DNA from: DATGUP01 sp035301265
Lineage (GTDB): Bacteria > Bacillota > Bacilli > Bacillales > Amphibacillaceae
Reading direction: 5' to 3'
DNA: 64,000 bases
Assembly (NCBI GenBank): GCA_035301265.1
Contig: DATGUP010000003.1
Location: forward strand, 372,001-436,000
The translations under genes and the position numbers were made by a program. Positions 35,037-43,613 of the stretch are shown in pieces. The notes below the pieces were generated by a model. The model saw only the letters and a program-made list of their open reading frames with translations, was not told the DNA's origin and made no database searches. Within the stretch, counting starts at the first letter, position 1; every line of letters begins with the position of its first letter.

Positions 35037-35792
35037 TTACAAATCCATTTTTTCTTTCAATTCTTCTAGTATTTTCTTTTCTAAACGGGATACTTGGACT
35101 TGCGATATGCCAAGCCGTGATGCTACTTCTGCCTGAGTTTTATCCTTGTAGTAACGAAGATAGACAATTAATCGTTCACGTTCATCTAAACTGAGTATTG
35201 TTTCCTCGAGAGAGATTTTCTCAAACCATATTGAATTTTTATCGGCAATCTGATCCAGTAATGTAATCGGATCCCCATCATTTTCAAATACTGTCTCATG
35301 AATCGAATGCGGCGACTTGGCAGCCTCTTCCGCATGAACAACGTCTTCTGGTAATATTTCCAATTCGTCGGCAATTTCATGAATTGTCGGGGAACGGCCA
35401 AGTTGTTTAGTTAACCGATCTTTTTCTTTACGTATCTTGTTGCCTGTTTCTTTAAGTGAACGGCTGACCTTTAAACTTCCGTCATCACGGATAAAACGTT
35501 GGATTTCGCCGATAATCATTGGGACAGCGTAAGTGGAAAAACGCACATCGTATGACAGATCAAATTTATCAATCGATTTGATCAAACCGATACTTCCGAT
35601 CTGAAATAAATCATCGGGATCGTACCCGCGATTGATAAAGCGTTGAACGACCGACCATACGAGTCGCATATTTTTTTCAACTAAAATATCACGTGCTCGC
35701 TTATCACCGTTTTGACTTTTCCGAATATATGCTCTTACCTCGTCATTTGCTAAGGGTTCCTCTCGATTGTCATGCTTTACATGCACATCCAT
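35037..35792 (-). CDS. sigF: Forespore sigma factor SigF
   Basis: 251 residues. Sigma region 2 (NMRLVWSVVQRFINRGYDPDDLFQIGSIGLIKSIDKFD), region 3, and a helix-turn-helix in region 4 (TQAEVASRLGISQVQVSRLEKKIL) are clear. It directs early forespore transcription and is held inactive by SpoIIAB until engulfment begins. Seven bases follow spoIIAB, last gene of dacF-spoIIAA-spoIIAB-sigF. Confidence 0.96.
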   Translation of the reverse strand: MDVHVKHDNREEPLANDEVRAYIRKSQNGDKRARDILVEKNMRLVWSVVQRFINRGYDPDDLFQIGSIGLIKSIDKFDLSYDVRFSTYAVPMIIGEIQRFIRDDGSLKVSRSLKETGNKIRKEKDRLTKQLGRSPTIHEIADELEILPEDVVHAEEAAKSPHSIHETVFENDGDPITLLDQIADKNSIWFEKISLEETILSLDERERLIVYLRYYKDKTQAEVASRLGISQVQVSRLEKKILEELKEKMDL

Positions 35793-35799
35793 AACATCC

Positions 35800-36240
35800 C
35801 TACTTACAAACCGTTTTACTTTTGGCTAATTGTTTTGTCATATGGACGATGGTACCTTCATCGGGATGAGAAATAACCTCAACGGAATCCATAAAATTTT
35901 CGATAATGGTAAAACCCATACCGGATCTTTCGAGTTCAGGTTTTGATGTGTACAAAGGAGTTCTCGCTTCATCCACATCCCTGATGCCGACACCGTTGTC
36001 TTGAATCGTCAACTCTATTTCACCCTCGGCTAATACGCACGTAATAGAGACGAGATGGTTCGGTTCATTGTTATACCCATGAATTATGGCATTGGTAACG
36101 GCTTCGGAAACAACGGTTTTGATTTCAGTTAACTCATCCATCGTCGGATCCAATTGAGATACAAACGCTGCAACGGTCACCCTAGCAAATGATTCGTTTT
36201 CACTGACACTTAAAAATTCTAACGACATTTCATTTTTCAT
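35800..36240 (-). CDS. spoIIAB: Anti-sigma-F factor / SpoIIAA kinase
   Basis: GHKL-fold protein binding SigF and phosphorylating SpoIIAA. N-box EAVTNAIIHGY and G-box DNGVGIRDVDEA are present, and RSGMGFTIIENFMD forms the ATP lid. 146 residues. Its ATG overlaps the spoIIAA stop (ATGA). Confidence 0.96.
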   Translation of the reverse strand: MKNEMSLEFLSVSENESFARVTVAAFVSQLDPTMDELTEIKTVVSEAVTNAIIHGYNNEPNHLVSITCVLAEGEIELTIQDNGVGIRDVDEARTPLYTSKPELERSGMGFTIIENFMDSVEVISHPDEGTIVHMTKQLAKSKTVCK

Positions 36241-36590
36241 GAAGCTACCCCCAATCGGACTAATGCTAAGTCTTCGTTCTCCTCTAGTCTAACAATCTTG
36301 AACAACCCGGACATGTCAAACAAACGTTCAATCGATGGTGAAATAGAACAAACAACCATCTCGCCCCCCAGCTGCAGCACTTCTTTATACCTTCCCAAAA
36401 CAACACCCAGTCCAGAAGAATCCATAAAAGTTACGGACTCTAAATTCAATATACAATGTTTGACGCCCGTACGATACATCTTCTCTTTCCATTCATGACG
36501 GAGCCTTTCTGATTCATGATGATCCAGTTCCCCGGATAGGCGTACGATTAACACATCTTCCTTCACAACAAAATGCGCATTTAAACCCAT
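36237..36590 (-). CDS. spoIIAA: Anti-sigma-F factor antagonist SpoIIAA
   Basis: STAS-domain protein of 117 residues from the ATG at 36590 (AAGGAGGAG site). The phosphorylated serine sits in FMDSSGLGV (S58). The dephospho form releases SigF from SpoIIAB. The track-length frame extending to 36671 would run across the sigma-H promoter, so it is not used. Confidence 0.95.
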   Translation of the reverse strand: MGLNAHFVVKEDVLIVRLSGELDHHESERLRHEWKEKMYRTGVKHCILNLESVTFMDSSGLGVVLGRYKEVLQLGGEMVVCSISPSIERLFDMSGLFKIVRLEENEDLALVRLGVAS

Positions 36591-36623
36591 GTTTTCTCCT
36601 CCTTGCTTTTTTTCGTAAGCTAA

Positions 36624-36653
36624 TCTTTCGCCATGACATTGATGAATTCCTGC
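36624..36653 (-). promoter_or_regulatory. Sigma-H promoter of spoIIA
   Basis: Minus strand: GCAGGAATT (36653-36645), 12-base spacer, GGCGAAAGA (36632-36624). It fits the sigma-H pattern RnAGGAwWW and RnnGAAT with one mismatch. It lies between dacF and spoIIAA, where B. subtilis has its sigma-H start. Confidence 0.65.
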
Positions 36654-36695
36654 TATATGACAAAAAGACAAATGATTCGTGGCGACTCGAAAAAA

Positions 36696-37862
36696 TCAGT
36701 TCTCTTGCACCATTTCTCCTATGGCTCTTTTAAATAATGTCAAAAGAGAGGCGTGATGAACATCATGTGTTATGACGAGAGGTGTTTTTGATATGGTTTT
36801 TCCACCGCTTTTGACAACTAACTCACCTGCATGATCGCCCTTTTTTAAAGGTGGTGTTAGATTATCGCTTAGTTCAACCGAAGTCTCTATTTCTTTTGGT
36901 GATTCTCCTTTTTTATGGATCGTGCTGATCGGTTCAGATACAGCAATATTAATATGCTTTTCTTCCGCTTTTAGTAGTTGAACGTTGGTGATGGTTTCAT
37001 CCTTTTCGAACAATTTTTTCGTTTCATAGTGATTGAACGCATAATCAAGCATATTGGAGATCATTTTGTTGCGCTCCTTCGTTGTTTCAGCACCCATGAT
37101 AACGGCGATGACTCTCATATCATCTTGCTTTGCCGTAGCTGTTAATCCGTATTTTGCTTCGCTAGTATAACCGGTCTTAAGGCCGTCAACACCAGGATAA
37201 AACTTAACCAATTTATTCGTATTGACGAGCCAAAATTCATCCTCTTCTCCTTTTCGTAAATAATCTTCATAAATGGACGTATAATCGGTTATAGATTCGT
37301 ATTTTAATAATTCCTGAGCCATGATTGCTAAATCATGCGCTGTACTGTAATGATCTTCGGCAGGCAAACCAGTTGTGTTTTGAAAGTGAGTGTTTTTCAA
37401 TCCTAAGTCTTTAGCTTTTTCATTCATTTTTTTGACAAATGCGTCCTCACTTCCGGCAATCGCCTCAGCCAGTGCAACACTTGCATCATTACCAGATGCA
37501 ATAGCAATACCTTTCAGCAAATCTTCTACAGACATTTCCTCGCCGGATTCCAAAAAAATTTGCGATCCGCCCATGGATGCAGCGTGCTCACTAATACGGA
37601 CCGTTTCGTTTAAAGCAAGTTTATCTTGATCCAATGCTTCCATAATGAGTAGCAACGTCATAATTTTCGTCATACTTGCGGGAGGAAGTGTTTCATGAAT
37701 ATTTTCGTCGTATAAAATTTTCCCTGTGTCCTTTTCCATTAAAAGAGCGGATTTTGCATCAATAGCCAAATCCAGATCTTTATTTTCCGTTTCTTCAGCT
37801 GTTATGGGAATAGCTATTAGGATACAGAGTAATACACTTGTGAACAGTATATTCGTTTTCAT
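36696..37862 (-). CDS. dacF: D-alanyl-D-alanine carboxypeptidase DacF
   Basis: Forespore low-molecular-mass PBP that tunes cortex cross-linking with DacB. Signal peptide about 1-22; S63-M-T-K66, S123-G-N125 and K229-T-G231 form the active site. The PBP5_C domain spans about 275-370 and an amphipathic C-terminal helix (LLTLFKRAIGEMV) anchors it. 388 residues. GGAGGTAAAACG precedes the ATG. First gene of the dacF-spoIIA-sigF unit. Confidence 0.95.
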   Translation of the reverse strand: MKTNILFTSVLLCILIAIPITAEETENKDLDLAIDAKSALLMEKDTGKILYDENIHETLPPASMTKIMTLLLIMEALDQDKLALNETVRISEHAASMGGSQIFLESGEEMSVEDLLKGIAIASGNDASVALAEAIAGSEDAFVKKMNEKAKDLGLKNTHFQNTTGLPAEDHYSTAHDLAIMAQELLKYESITDYTSIYEDYLRKGEEDEFWLVNTNKLVKFYPGVDGLKTGYTSEAKYGLTATAKQDDMRVIAVIMGAETTKERNKMISNMLDYAFNHYETKKLFEKDETITNVQLLKAEEKHINIAVSEPISTIHKKGESPKEIETSVELSDNLTPPLKKGDHAGELVVKSGGKTISKTPLVITHDVHHASLLTLFKRAIGEMVQEN

Positions 37863-37890
37863 CGTTTTACCTCCAGCGATAATATAGCAA

Positions 37891-37920
37891 TAGGATTACC
37901 AAATATTGCATTTTTTATAC
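37891..37920 (-). promoter_or_regulatory. Sigma-F promoter of dacF
   Basis: Minus strand: GTATA (37920-37916), 15-base spacer, GGTAATCCTA (37900-37891). It matches the sigma-F pattern GYATA-N15-GGnnAnAHTR at all but one position. 28 bases before the dacF ATG, where B. subtilis has its forespore promoter. Confidence 0.75.
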
Positions 37921-37938
37921 TGTCGACAAATAAAAAAA

Positions 37939-37957
37939 GAGGCGGTTTAACAGCCTC
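37939..37957 (-). terminator. Terminator of the xerD-containing transcript
   Basis: GAGGC/GCCTC with a 9-base loop (37939-37943, 37953-37957), followed on the minus strand by TTTTTTTATTTG. Confidence 0.75.
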
Positions 37958-38189
37958 ACAATTAAAAAACACATTTGCTACGATTTTATTCAACAACATG
38001 GGCGGACATATTCAATGTTCAACAGTTTAACCGCACACAACAATCCAATACGTTCTCATATTAGCTCATTCGCATACATTTTGTGGTAACTAAACACCGT
38101 GTTGCATTTAGTTCTAACGCTTTTCCCACTTATGTTCTTCCAAAACATTAATGGTCGTATCACTAATGATATACAATATCAATGAAGAA

Positions 38190-39083
38190 CTATGCCCTAG
38201 GGTGAAATGATTCGTACATATCCTTCAACCTAGAGCGTGTGACATGTGTATATATTTGTGTTGTCGATATATCTGCATGCCCTAACATTTCCTGTACCGC
38301 ACGCAGATCTGCTCCATTTTCCAACAAATGAGTGGCAAAAGAATGCCTCAACGTATGAGGTGTTATTTTTTTCTTGATACCAACTTGTCTCGTTATTGAT
38401 TTGAGTACCTTCCAAAAACCTTGGCGAGACAACGGTCGACCATGCTGATTTACAAATAGAGTGTGTTCACCGCGATTATTTTTTATGAGTTGAGGGCGCG
38501 CAGTATGCAAGTAATTTTCGACAGCTTTTTTGGCAACATTTCCGAGGGGAACAATTCTTTCTTTTGCTCCTTTTCCAAAACAACGGACAAAACCCATTGT
38601 TAAGTGAAGATCGTTTACCGTTAAAGTGATTAATTCTGTCACACGAAGACCCGTAGCATAGAGAAGTTCAAGCATAGCTTTATTACGAATATTGAGCGGA
38701 GAGTTTCCACGAATGGCTAGCAGAGCTTCGACTTCCTTTGGTGTAAGTATGGAAGGGAGTTTTCTTTCTTTTTTCGGTGTTTCAATATGAAGACTTGCAT
38801 CGTGATTGACTAATCTTTCTCTTACTAGAAATTGATGGAATAAACGAATGGACGAAATCGTGCGAGCAACAGTTGATGGTGATTTTCCATCCTCTCTCAA
38901 TTTATGTAAAAATCCAATGATATCTTTGCGAACGACTTCATTCCAATCCGTTTTTTGAGCTACCTTTTCAATATACTGCATGTACTGGGTTAAATCACGA
39001 CGATATGATGCTAAAGTATTGTCTGCTAGCCCTCGTTCGATACGTATATAATGAAAAAAATCTTCAAAACCGGATTTAAGCAT
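38190..39083 (-). CDS. xerD: Tyrosine recombinase XerD
   Basis: Chromosome-dimer resolution recombinase acting with a XerC-type partner at dif. 297 residues: SAM-like N-terminal core-binding domain (about 1-90) and catalytic domain with R147, K171/K174, H243-x-x-R246, H269 and nucleophile Y278. Position beside yqzK and fur equals B. subtilis ripX/xerD, so it is chromosomal, not phage. Confidence 0.95.
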   Translation of the reverse strand: MLKSGFEDFFHYIRIERGLADNTLASYRRDLTQYMQYIEKVAQKTDWNEVVRKDIIGFLHKLREDGKSPSTVARTISSIRLFHQFLVRERLVNHDASLHIETPKKERKLPSILTPKEVEALLAIRGNSPLNIRNKAMLELLYATGLRVTELITLTVNDLHLTMGFVRCFGKGAKERIVPLGNVAKKAVENYLHTARPQLIKNNRGEHTLFVNQHGRPLSRQGFWKVLKSITRQVGIKKKITPHTLRHSFATHLLENGADLRAVQEMLGHADISTTQIYTHVTRSRLKDMYESFHPRA

Positions 39084-39085
39084 GT

Positions 39086-39295
39086 TTACTCCCCCAAACG
39101 AAAAAATAAATTCAAGCGGTCCATAAATTGCTGATCCTCCGTTTTAAAAACTTTTATCGAGCGACCTTTAGGCGGATCATATCGGCGATATTGCTCGTAT
39201 TCGGCATGCATCATACGCAAACCAGTATAGAATAAAATGGTACATGCTATAAAAATGATGAATACTTTTAATGTATTCCAGATCATTTGCCCCAT
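39086..39295 (-). CDS. yqzK: YqzK, DUF4227-type small membrane protein
   Basis: 69 residues from the ATG at 39295 (AAAAGGGG site about 11 bases upstream). One membrane helix (about 9-27) and a basic cytosolic or external tail (YRRYDPPKGRSIKVF). Lies 2 bases before xerD, conserved between fur and xerD in Bacillus. No known function. Confidence 0.75.
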   Translation of the reverse strand: MGQMIWNTLKVFIIFIACTILFYTGLRMMHAEYEQYRRYDPPKGRSIKVFKTEDQQFMDRLNLFFRLGE

Positions 39296-39440
39296 ATGGC
39301 ATGTCCCCTTTTGAACAGATACTATTAAATGATATGCCAAAAGGTGAGAATAATATACATGCCATTAGAAACGAGTTATGGACGATCATTATTAACCTAA
39401 TATTCTGACACGGATTTGTATATAAGCCAGTCGCTGCTCA

Positions 39441-39896
39441 TCAAACAGTTTTTATAGCAGCTTCCTGGCATTGTTTACAAATACCATGAAAAGTCAGGCG
39501 ATGATCTTTTACTTGGAATCCCCATTCAGATTCTACGATTTTTTCCACATCTTCGAGTAAGTCTTCAACGATTTCTTCAACGGAGCCGCATTCAATACAA
39601 ACAAGATGGTGATGAAAATGCTCTGCTCCTTCTTTCCGTAGATCATAGCGAGAAACACCGTCGCCGAAATTAATTTTATCGACGATTTTCAATTCGGATA
39701 GTAACTCCAATGTTCGATAAACTGTTGCTAGCCCGATTTCTGGTGCCTTTTCTTTTACAAGCAAGTATACGTCTTCAGCGCTTAAATGATCCTCTTCACG
39801 CTCTAACAGCACACGGACTGTAGCCTCGCGTTGCGGTGTTAATTTATAGCTTTGTGCATGAAGCTGTTTCTTGATCCGCTCAATTCGGTGTTCCAT
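39441..39896 (-). CDS. fur: Ferric uptake regulator Fur
   Basis: Fe(II)-dependent repressor, 151 residues from the ATG at 39896. The N-terminal winged helix (LTPQREATVRVLLE ... GLATVYRTLELL) is followed by the histidine-rich regulatory site (HFHHHLVC). Two structural zinc CxxC pairs are at C100/C103 and C140/C143. Position next to yqzK-xerD and spoIIM identifies it as Fur rather than PerR or Zur. The promoter and a PerR-like box lie upstream. Confidence 0.93.
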   Translation of the reverse strand: MEHRIERIKKQLHAQSYKLTPQREATVRVLLEREEDHLSAEDVYLLVKEKAPEIGLATVYRTLELLSELKIVDKINFGDGVSRYDLRKEGAEHFHHHLVCIECGSVEEIVEDLLEDVEKIVESEWGFQVKDHRLTFHGICKQCQEAAIKTV

Positions 39897-39929
39897 GGTC
39901 CTATCTCCCTCCCTCACCCCTATGCTTTT

Positions 39930-39959
39930 ATTATACGCAAACAGAGAAACAGCTGTCAA
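39930..39959 (-). promoter_or_regulatory. Sigma-A promoter of fur
   Basis: Minus strand: exact TTGACA (39959-39954), 18-base spacer, exact TATAAT (39935-39930), 33 bases before the ATG. Confidence 0.85.
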
Positions 39960-39960
39960 A

Positions 39961-39975
39961 GTGTAATAATTATAA
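39961..39975 (-). promoter_or_regulatory. PerR/Fur-like box upstream of fur
   Basis: TTATAATTATTACAC on the minus strand matches the PerR inverted repeat TTATAATNATTATAA at 12 of 15 positions. It abuts the -35 element. fur is a known PerR target in B. subtilis. A second AT-rich dyad follows at about 39981-40003. Confidence 0.45.
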
Positions 39976-40028
39976 ATTGCTATTAATAATTATTATTATT
40001 TAATACCAATTATTGATTTGTTTTATGT

Positions 40029-40667
40029 TTAGTTATAAAATGACTCGACGATTATTCTCATGGCACCTCCTGCAACATACGCTTCAAGCATCGCAGCAAA
40101 AAATGAAACACCTAATAATATAGTGAAAGTTGCTGCATATCTTCCCAACGGTTGAACGACAGGCTGGGGCATTTTTCTACTAAATAACTTCCCGAGTAAA
40201 GATAACGAAAAAATCATTGCCAAACTGCTAGCTACAATGTAAATCGGTATAATTAAGAAGTTTTGCGGTGCAATAGCCGTAGCTGCTAATAAAAACCCTT
40301 GAAACCCTAATTGGTTAACAATAAAACCGACTGAGAAGCCGACAACGAGTCCTTTCAAAAATAACAGCACCCAAACAAGTGGTAAACCAATAACAGACAA
40401 CCCGAGAACGAATAGCAATAATAAGTATTTCATGTGATAGAGAAAACTGCTTTTTAATATTTCACTATTTTCGATATACCCCGCATCAATCAGTTGTCCG
40501 AAAAAACGCTCCAAATAAAAAAATAGATCTTGTTTCTGTACAAAACTCATACTGTTTACAATAATAGCGCCAAATATAACACCCGTTAAAAACAAAATAA
40601 CCATAAAAATATAAATTGTCGCGTAATTTTTTACATGGCCTGTAATAGGGAGCTTTTTTGCATACAT
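40029..40667 (-). CDS. spoIIM: Stage II sporulation protein M
   Basis: 212-residue membrane protein with about five helices, subunit of the SpoIIDMP engulfment machine that recruits SpoIIP and SpoIID to the septum. The family core is visible in LKGLVVGFSVGFIVNQLGFQGF and AIAPQNFLIIPIYI. GAATGGAGG precedes the ATG. Located between fur and yqxK as in B. subtilis. Confidence 0.94.
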   Translation of the reverse strand: MYAKKLPITGHVKNYATIYIFMVILFLTGVIFGAIIVNSMSFVQKQDLFFYLERFFGQLIDAGYIENSEILKSSFLYHMKYLLLLFVLGLSVIGLPLVWVLLFLKGLVVGFSVGFIVNQLGFQGFLLAATAIAPQNFLIIPIYIVASSLAMIFSLSLLGKLFSRKMPQPVVQPLGRYAATFTILLGVSFFAAMLEAYVAGGAMRIIVESFYN

Positions 40668-40700
40668 GGGAATCCTCCATTCTAAAAATACTATCGTTAA

Positions 40701-40729
40701 AAACTATGAAGAATTCCCTGTAAACATAC
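40701..40729 (-). promoter_or_regulatory. Candidate sigma-E promoter of spoIIM
   Basis: Minus strand: GTATGTT (40729-40723), 14-base spacer, CATAGTTT (40708-40701). Partial match to sigma-E (kmATATT and CATACAhT), with correct spacing and location before a gene known to be sigma-E controlled. Confidence 0.4.
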
Positions 40730-40759
40730 TAAAATCTTGTTTATTTCTTTTTATATAGT

Positions 40760-41926
40760 TTATTTCAGAGCGATTCGTCCGTATTTCCCACCGCCACCAG
40801 CTTTTATAGGAAGTTCTCCTTCCCGCATTTTTATAATAGATTCTGCTAGTTTTTTCGGAATGACTTCTTGTAATTCTGCCAATGATGCATGATGTATGAC
40901 ATTCATTTCTGTCTGAAAACAATCGAGTAACTTGCGTAATGTTTTAGGCCCAAGCATCGGCAAGTATTCCAAAGGGACTTGATATAAGTAGGGTGGGCGT
41001 TCAACTCTTTCGCCGGAAATATCCGCGAGTTCATTGATACGATCGAACACACCTTTAACAATTTTAGTGGAACCGCATGAAGGACATTGGTCTGCTGTTG
41101 ATGATGGGGTTGCAAAACAGTTACTGCAAACGGTCGTATAGTATTTTCCTAACTTTGGATTCATGCCAAAGTTTTGTTTAATATAACGGCCATTGACTTG
41201 GTGCAGTGCCCACTTGAATTCTTTAAATGATGGTTCTTTCATCATAATTTCTTGATATTCCCGAGCTATTTTGGCCAATGAATGGGCATCTGAATTCGTT
41301 AAAAATGTATAAATATGCAATTCTTTTATCTGGTCAGCCATTTGTGTATCCGCACTCAAGCCGAGCTCGATCCCGTCGATTAAATTCGGGTCGAATACTT
41401 CCGCAAGCGATTGATGTACACCTTTGCCGTAGAGACTTTTAAACGGGGTAAATACATGTGCCGGAATAAACAAACCGTGCAACTCTTTTACTTTATGCTG
41501 TAATTCTGTCGCTGTTCCGTAATAGCGTTGAGAGCTCAATGTAATATTCTTCATTTTCGTACTAAGCCATTGGCTAAATAGCACTATCATCTCAAGCGTC
41601 GGAAAGAAGCACAACACGTGAATCGGTCCATGACAATAGTTATCATAGATTTCGATTTCTGAACCTAATAATAGCGTGACATTTTCAAACTGAATGCCGC
41701 CATCAGGCCGTTCGTATGCTTCATTTTGTTCGATCAATTGTCTGATTTCCCGTTGCACAGCTGGAACATGGCTGTCGATCACTCCGATTAGATGAATCCC
41801 TTTATTGCGGCTAGATTCTTTGAGGATATTTGTCAATGTCAAGCTTTTAGCACCGGATATTTTAACGGGTTTATTATCCATGTCACATCCGATATGGATA
41901 TGCATATCGGCAAAATAACTGTTCAC
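40760..41926 (-). CDS. yqxK: Endonuclease Q-type (YqxK) PHP-domain DNA repair nuclease
   Basis: 388 residues: N-terminal PHP metal site (ADMHIHIG at 6-13), further metal residues at IDSH, GSEIE, HVFTP and NSDAHSL. A zinc ribbon (CSNC...CPSC, about 267-293) and a C-terminal helix-hairpin-helix-like segment (YLPMLGPKTLRKLLDCF) follow. This layout is that of endonuclease Q, which nicks 5' to deaminated bases in archaea and in some Bacillus. The GTG start overlaps the nudF stop. Activity inferred from architecture. Confidence 0.8.
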   Translation of the reverse strand: MNSYFADMHIHIGCDMDNKPVKISGAKSLTLTNILKESSRNKGIHLIGVIDSHVPAVQREIRQLIEQNEAYERPDGGIQFENVTLLLGSEIEIYDNYCHGPIHVLCFFPTLEMIVLFSQWLSTKMKNITLSSQRYYGTATELQHKVKELHGLFIPAHVFTPFKSLYGKGVHQSLAEVFDPNLIDGIELGLSADTQMADQIKELHIYTFLTNSDAHSLAKIAREYQEIMMKEPSFKEFKWALHQVNGRYIKQNFGMNPKLGKYYTTVCSNCFATPSSTADQCPSCGSTKIVKGVFDRINELADISGERVERPPYLYQVPLEYLPMLGPKTLRKLLDCFQTEMNVIHHASLAELQEVIPKKLAESIIKMREGELPIKAGGGGKYGRIALK

Positions 41927-42474
41927 GACTTCATCATCTCCAACATATCCAAATATAAAATGGCGTAATTTGTTTTGGCATCATGGATTCGCTTATCTTT
42001 AACGCACTGCTTCGCTTCTTCCAATGTGAGTTTGACGACTGCAACAAATTCATCGTCATCGCCGGGGACCGCGTGTTCTAGAATATGCAGTTGGTCCGCT
42101 AAGTAGATATGCATGAGCTCATCGGCAAATCCGGGCGATGTGTAAAACGATGTGATAAACGAAAGCTTATCGGTCGTATACCCCGTCTCCTCTTCCAATT
42201 CACGAACTGCCGTCGTTTCCGGATCTTCATTTTTCTCGAGTTTTCCCGCCGGTATTTCAATGAGCGACTTTTCTAATGGTTTGCGATATTGCTCCACAAA
42301 TACAATGCGCTTATCTTTTGTAATCGGTATGACGGCAACAGCTCCCGGATGTTTGACCAATTCCCGTTTGGATGTTGCGCCATTGGGCAGTTTTACATCG
42401 TCTACTTGTAGGTTGATGATTTGACCATTGTATATTTCCTCGGTTCGTATCGTTTTTTCTTCAAATTTTTTCAT
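41923..42474 (-). CDS. nudF: ADP-ribose pyrophosphatase (Nudix)
   Basis: Hydrolyses ADP-ribose to AMP and ribose-5-phosphate. The Nudix box GKLEKNEDPETTAVRELEEE is complete at about 77-96, followed by TG. About 183 residues. Start at the ATG at 42474 with a weak GGGTGAT site. Its stop overlaps the GTG of the EndoQ-like gene, so both are probably co-translated. Confidence 0.9.
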   Translation of the reverse strand: MKKFEEKTIRTEEIYNGQIINLQVDDVKLPNGATSKRELVKHPGAVAVIPITKDKRIVFVEQYRKPLEKSLIEIPAGKLEKNEDPETTAVRELEEETGYTTDKLSFITSFYTSPGFADELMHIYLADQLHILEHAVPGDDDEFVAVVKLTLEEAKQCVKDKRIHDAKTNYAILYLDMLEMMKS

Positions 42475-42596
42475 TATTATCACCCAAGGTATATTTTAAC
42501 ATAGATTTACTGATAAAATGGTCCGAAATAGTTGTATTGTGCTGTGGATTTTCCATACAATGAATGTGAAATTAGAAGAGATGGGGGTTTATAAAC

Positions 42597-43514
42597 ATGA
42601 AAAAAAATAAGTTAGGAAAATCGGATATTTATGTATCCGAATTAACCCTTGGGTGTATGTCTCTTGGAACAGATCCAGCCAAAGCAAAAGACATTATCGA
42701 TCGTGCTCTTAGTATGGGCATCAACCACCTTGATACAGCCGATTTATACGGTTTTGGCGAAAATGAAAAAATTGTGGGTCAAGCTATCAAGCATAGACGA
42801 GATGAGGTGATTTTAACGAGTAAAGTCGGCAACCATTTCAACAAAGAAACGGGCGACTGGTATTGGGATCCATCAAAAAAGCATATTGAAAACGGAATCA
42901 AAGACAGCTTGCACCGTCTACAAACTGATTATATCGATTTTTACATGCTGCATGGCGGAACGATTGACGATCCGATTGATGAAACGATAGCAGCGTTTGA
43001 AACATTGAAAAAAGAAGGATTGATCCGCGCCTATGGCATTTCCTCCATTCGCCCCAACGTGATTCGTGAATATGTAAAACGCTCATCCATTGACGCGGTT
43101 ATGATGCAATATAGCCTGCTTGATAGAAGGCCGGAAGAAGCAATGCTCGATTTATTACATGATAATCATATTAGTGTGCTCGCCCGCGGCCCGCTAGCCA
43201 AAGGGATGCTTAGCAATACAGGTGATGAACAAATTAAGACAAAAGGTAAAGACGGCTATCTCGATTATTCATTTTCGGAACTTAAAGACATCCGAAGAAA
43301 GCTTATTGATCTCAATCGAGGCCAACGCTCTTTAAACGCCCTTGCCTTGAAATATGTCTTAAAACATCCAGCGGTTGCCAGTGCTGTCTTCGGTGCTAGC
43401 TCCGTCCAGCAAGTTGAAGAAAATGTTGCCCTTGATGCCGATTCCCTATCTGACGACACTTATAAATCCTTAAAAAATCTGACAAAACCGATTCGCTATA
43501 CAAAGCATCGTTAA
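42597..43514 (+). CDS. yqkF: Aldo/keto reductase (YqkF-like)
   Basis: NADPH-dependent oxidoreductase with a TIM-barrel fold, 305 residues. The catalytic tetrad is represented by D46-ish (HLDTADLYG: Asp and Tyr), lysine in LTSKVG and histidine in DFYMLHGG. The C-terminal cofactor-binding AVFGASSVQQVEEN is present. B. subtilis yqkF lies next to nudF (yqkG), the same place. GATGGGGG precedes the ATG. Substrate unknown. Confidence 0.88.
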   Translation: MKKNKLGKSDIYVSELTLGCMSLGTDPAKAKDIIDRALSMGINHLDTADLYGFGENEKIVGQAIKHRRDEVILTSKVGNHFNKETGDWYWDPSKKHIENGIKDSLHRLQTDYIDFYMLHGGTIDDPIDETIAAFETLKKEGLIRAYGISSIRPNVIREYVKRSSIDAVMMQYSLLDRRPEEAMLDLLHDNHISVLARGPLAKGMLSNTGDEQIKTKGKDGYLDYSFSELKDIRRKLIDLNRGQRSLNALALKYVLKHPAVASAVFGASSVQQVEENVALDADSLSDDTYKSLKNLTKPIRYTKHR

Positions 43515-43569
43515 AGTTTATACTATTTAATATTGTAAATAAAGGCCGGTTCATAATTTTTTAAATATG

Positions 43570-43599
43570 TCCCGGATTAGCACAATGATAAATCCGGGA
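43570..43599. terminator. Shared terminator between yqkF and polYB
   Basis: TCCCGGATT/AATCCGGGA, 9-bp perfect stem (43570-43578, 43591-43599), 12-base loop, extended by A-T pairs. Serves the convergent genes. Confidence 0.75.
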
Positions 43600-43613
43600 T
43601 ATATCAAAATTTC

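Larger units (their letters stand above)
37863..38189. other. Gene-free stretch between dacF and xerD
   Basis: 327 bases. They hold the dacF sigma-F promoter and a terminator for the xerD transcript. The remaining approximately 200 bases show no credible gene. In B. subtilis the purine-nucleoside phosphorylase and phosphopentomutase genes occupy this slot; nothing recognisable of them remains. Confidence 0.5.

Noticed and set aside
38050..38190. Remnant of deoB/punA downstream of xerD
   Set aside because: Short open stretches (e.g. one containing INVLEEHKWEKR) show no recognisable similarity to those enzymes; likely chance.
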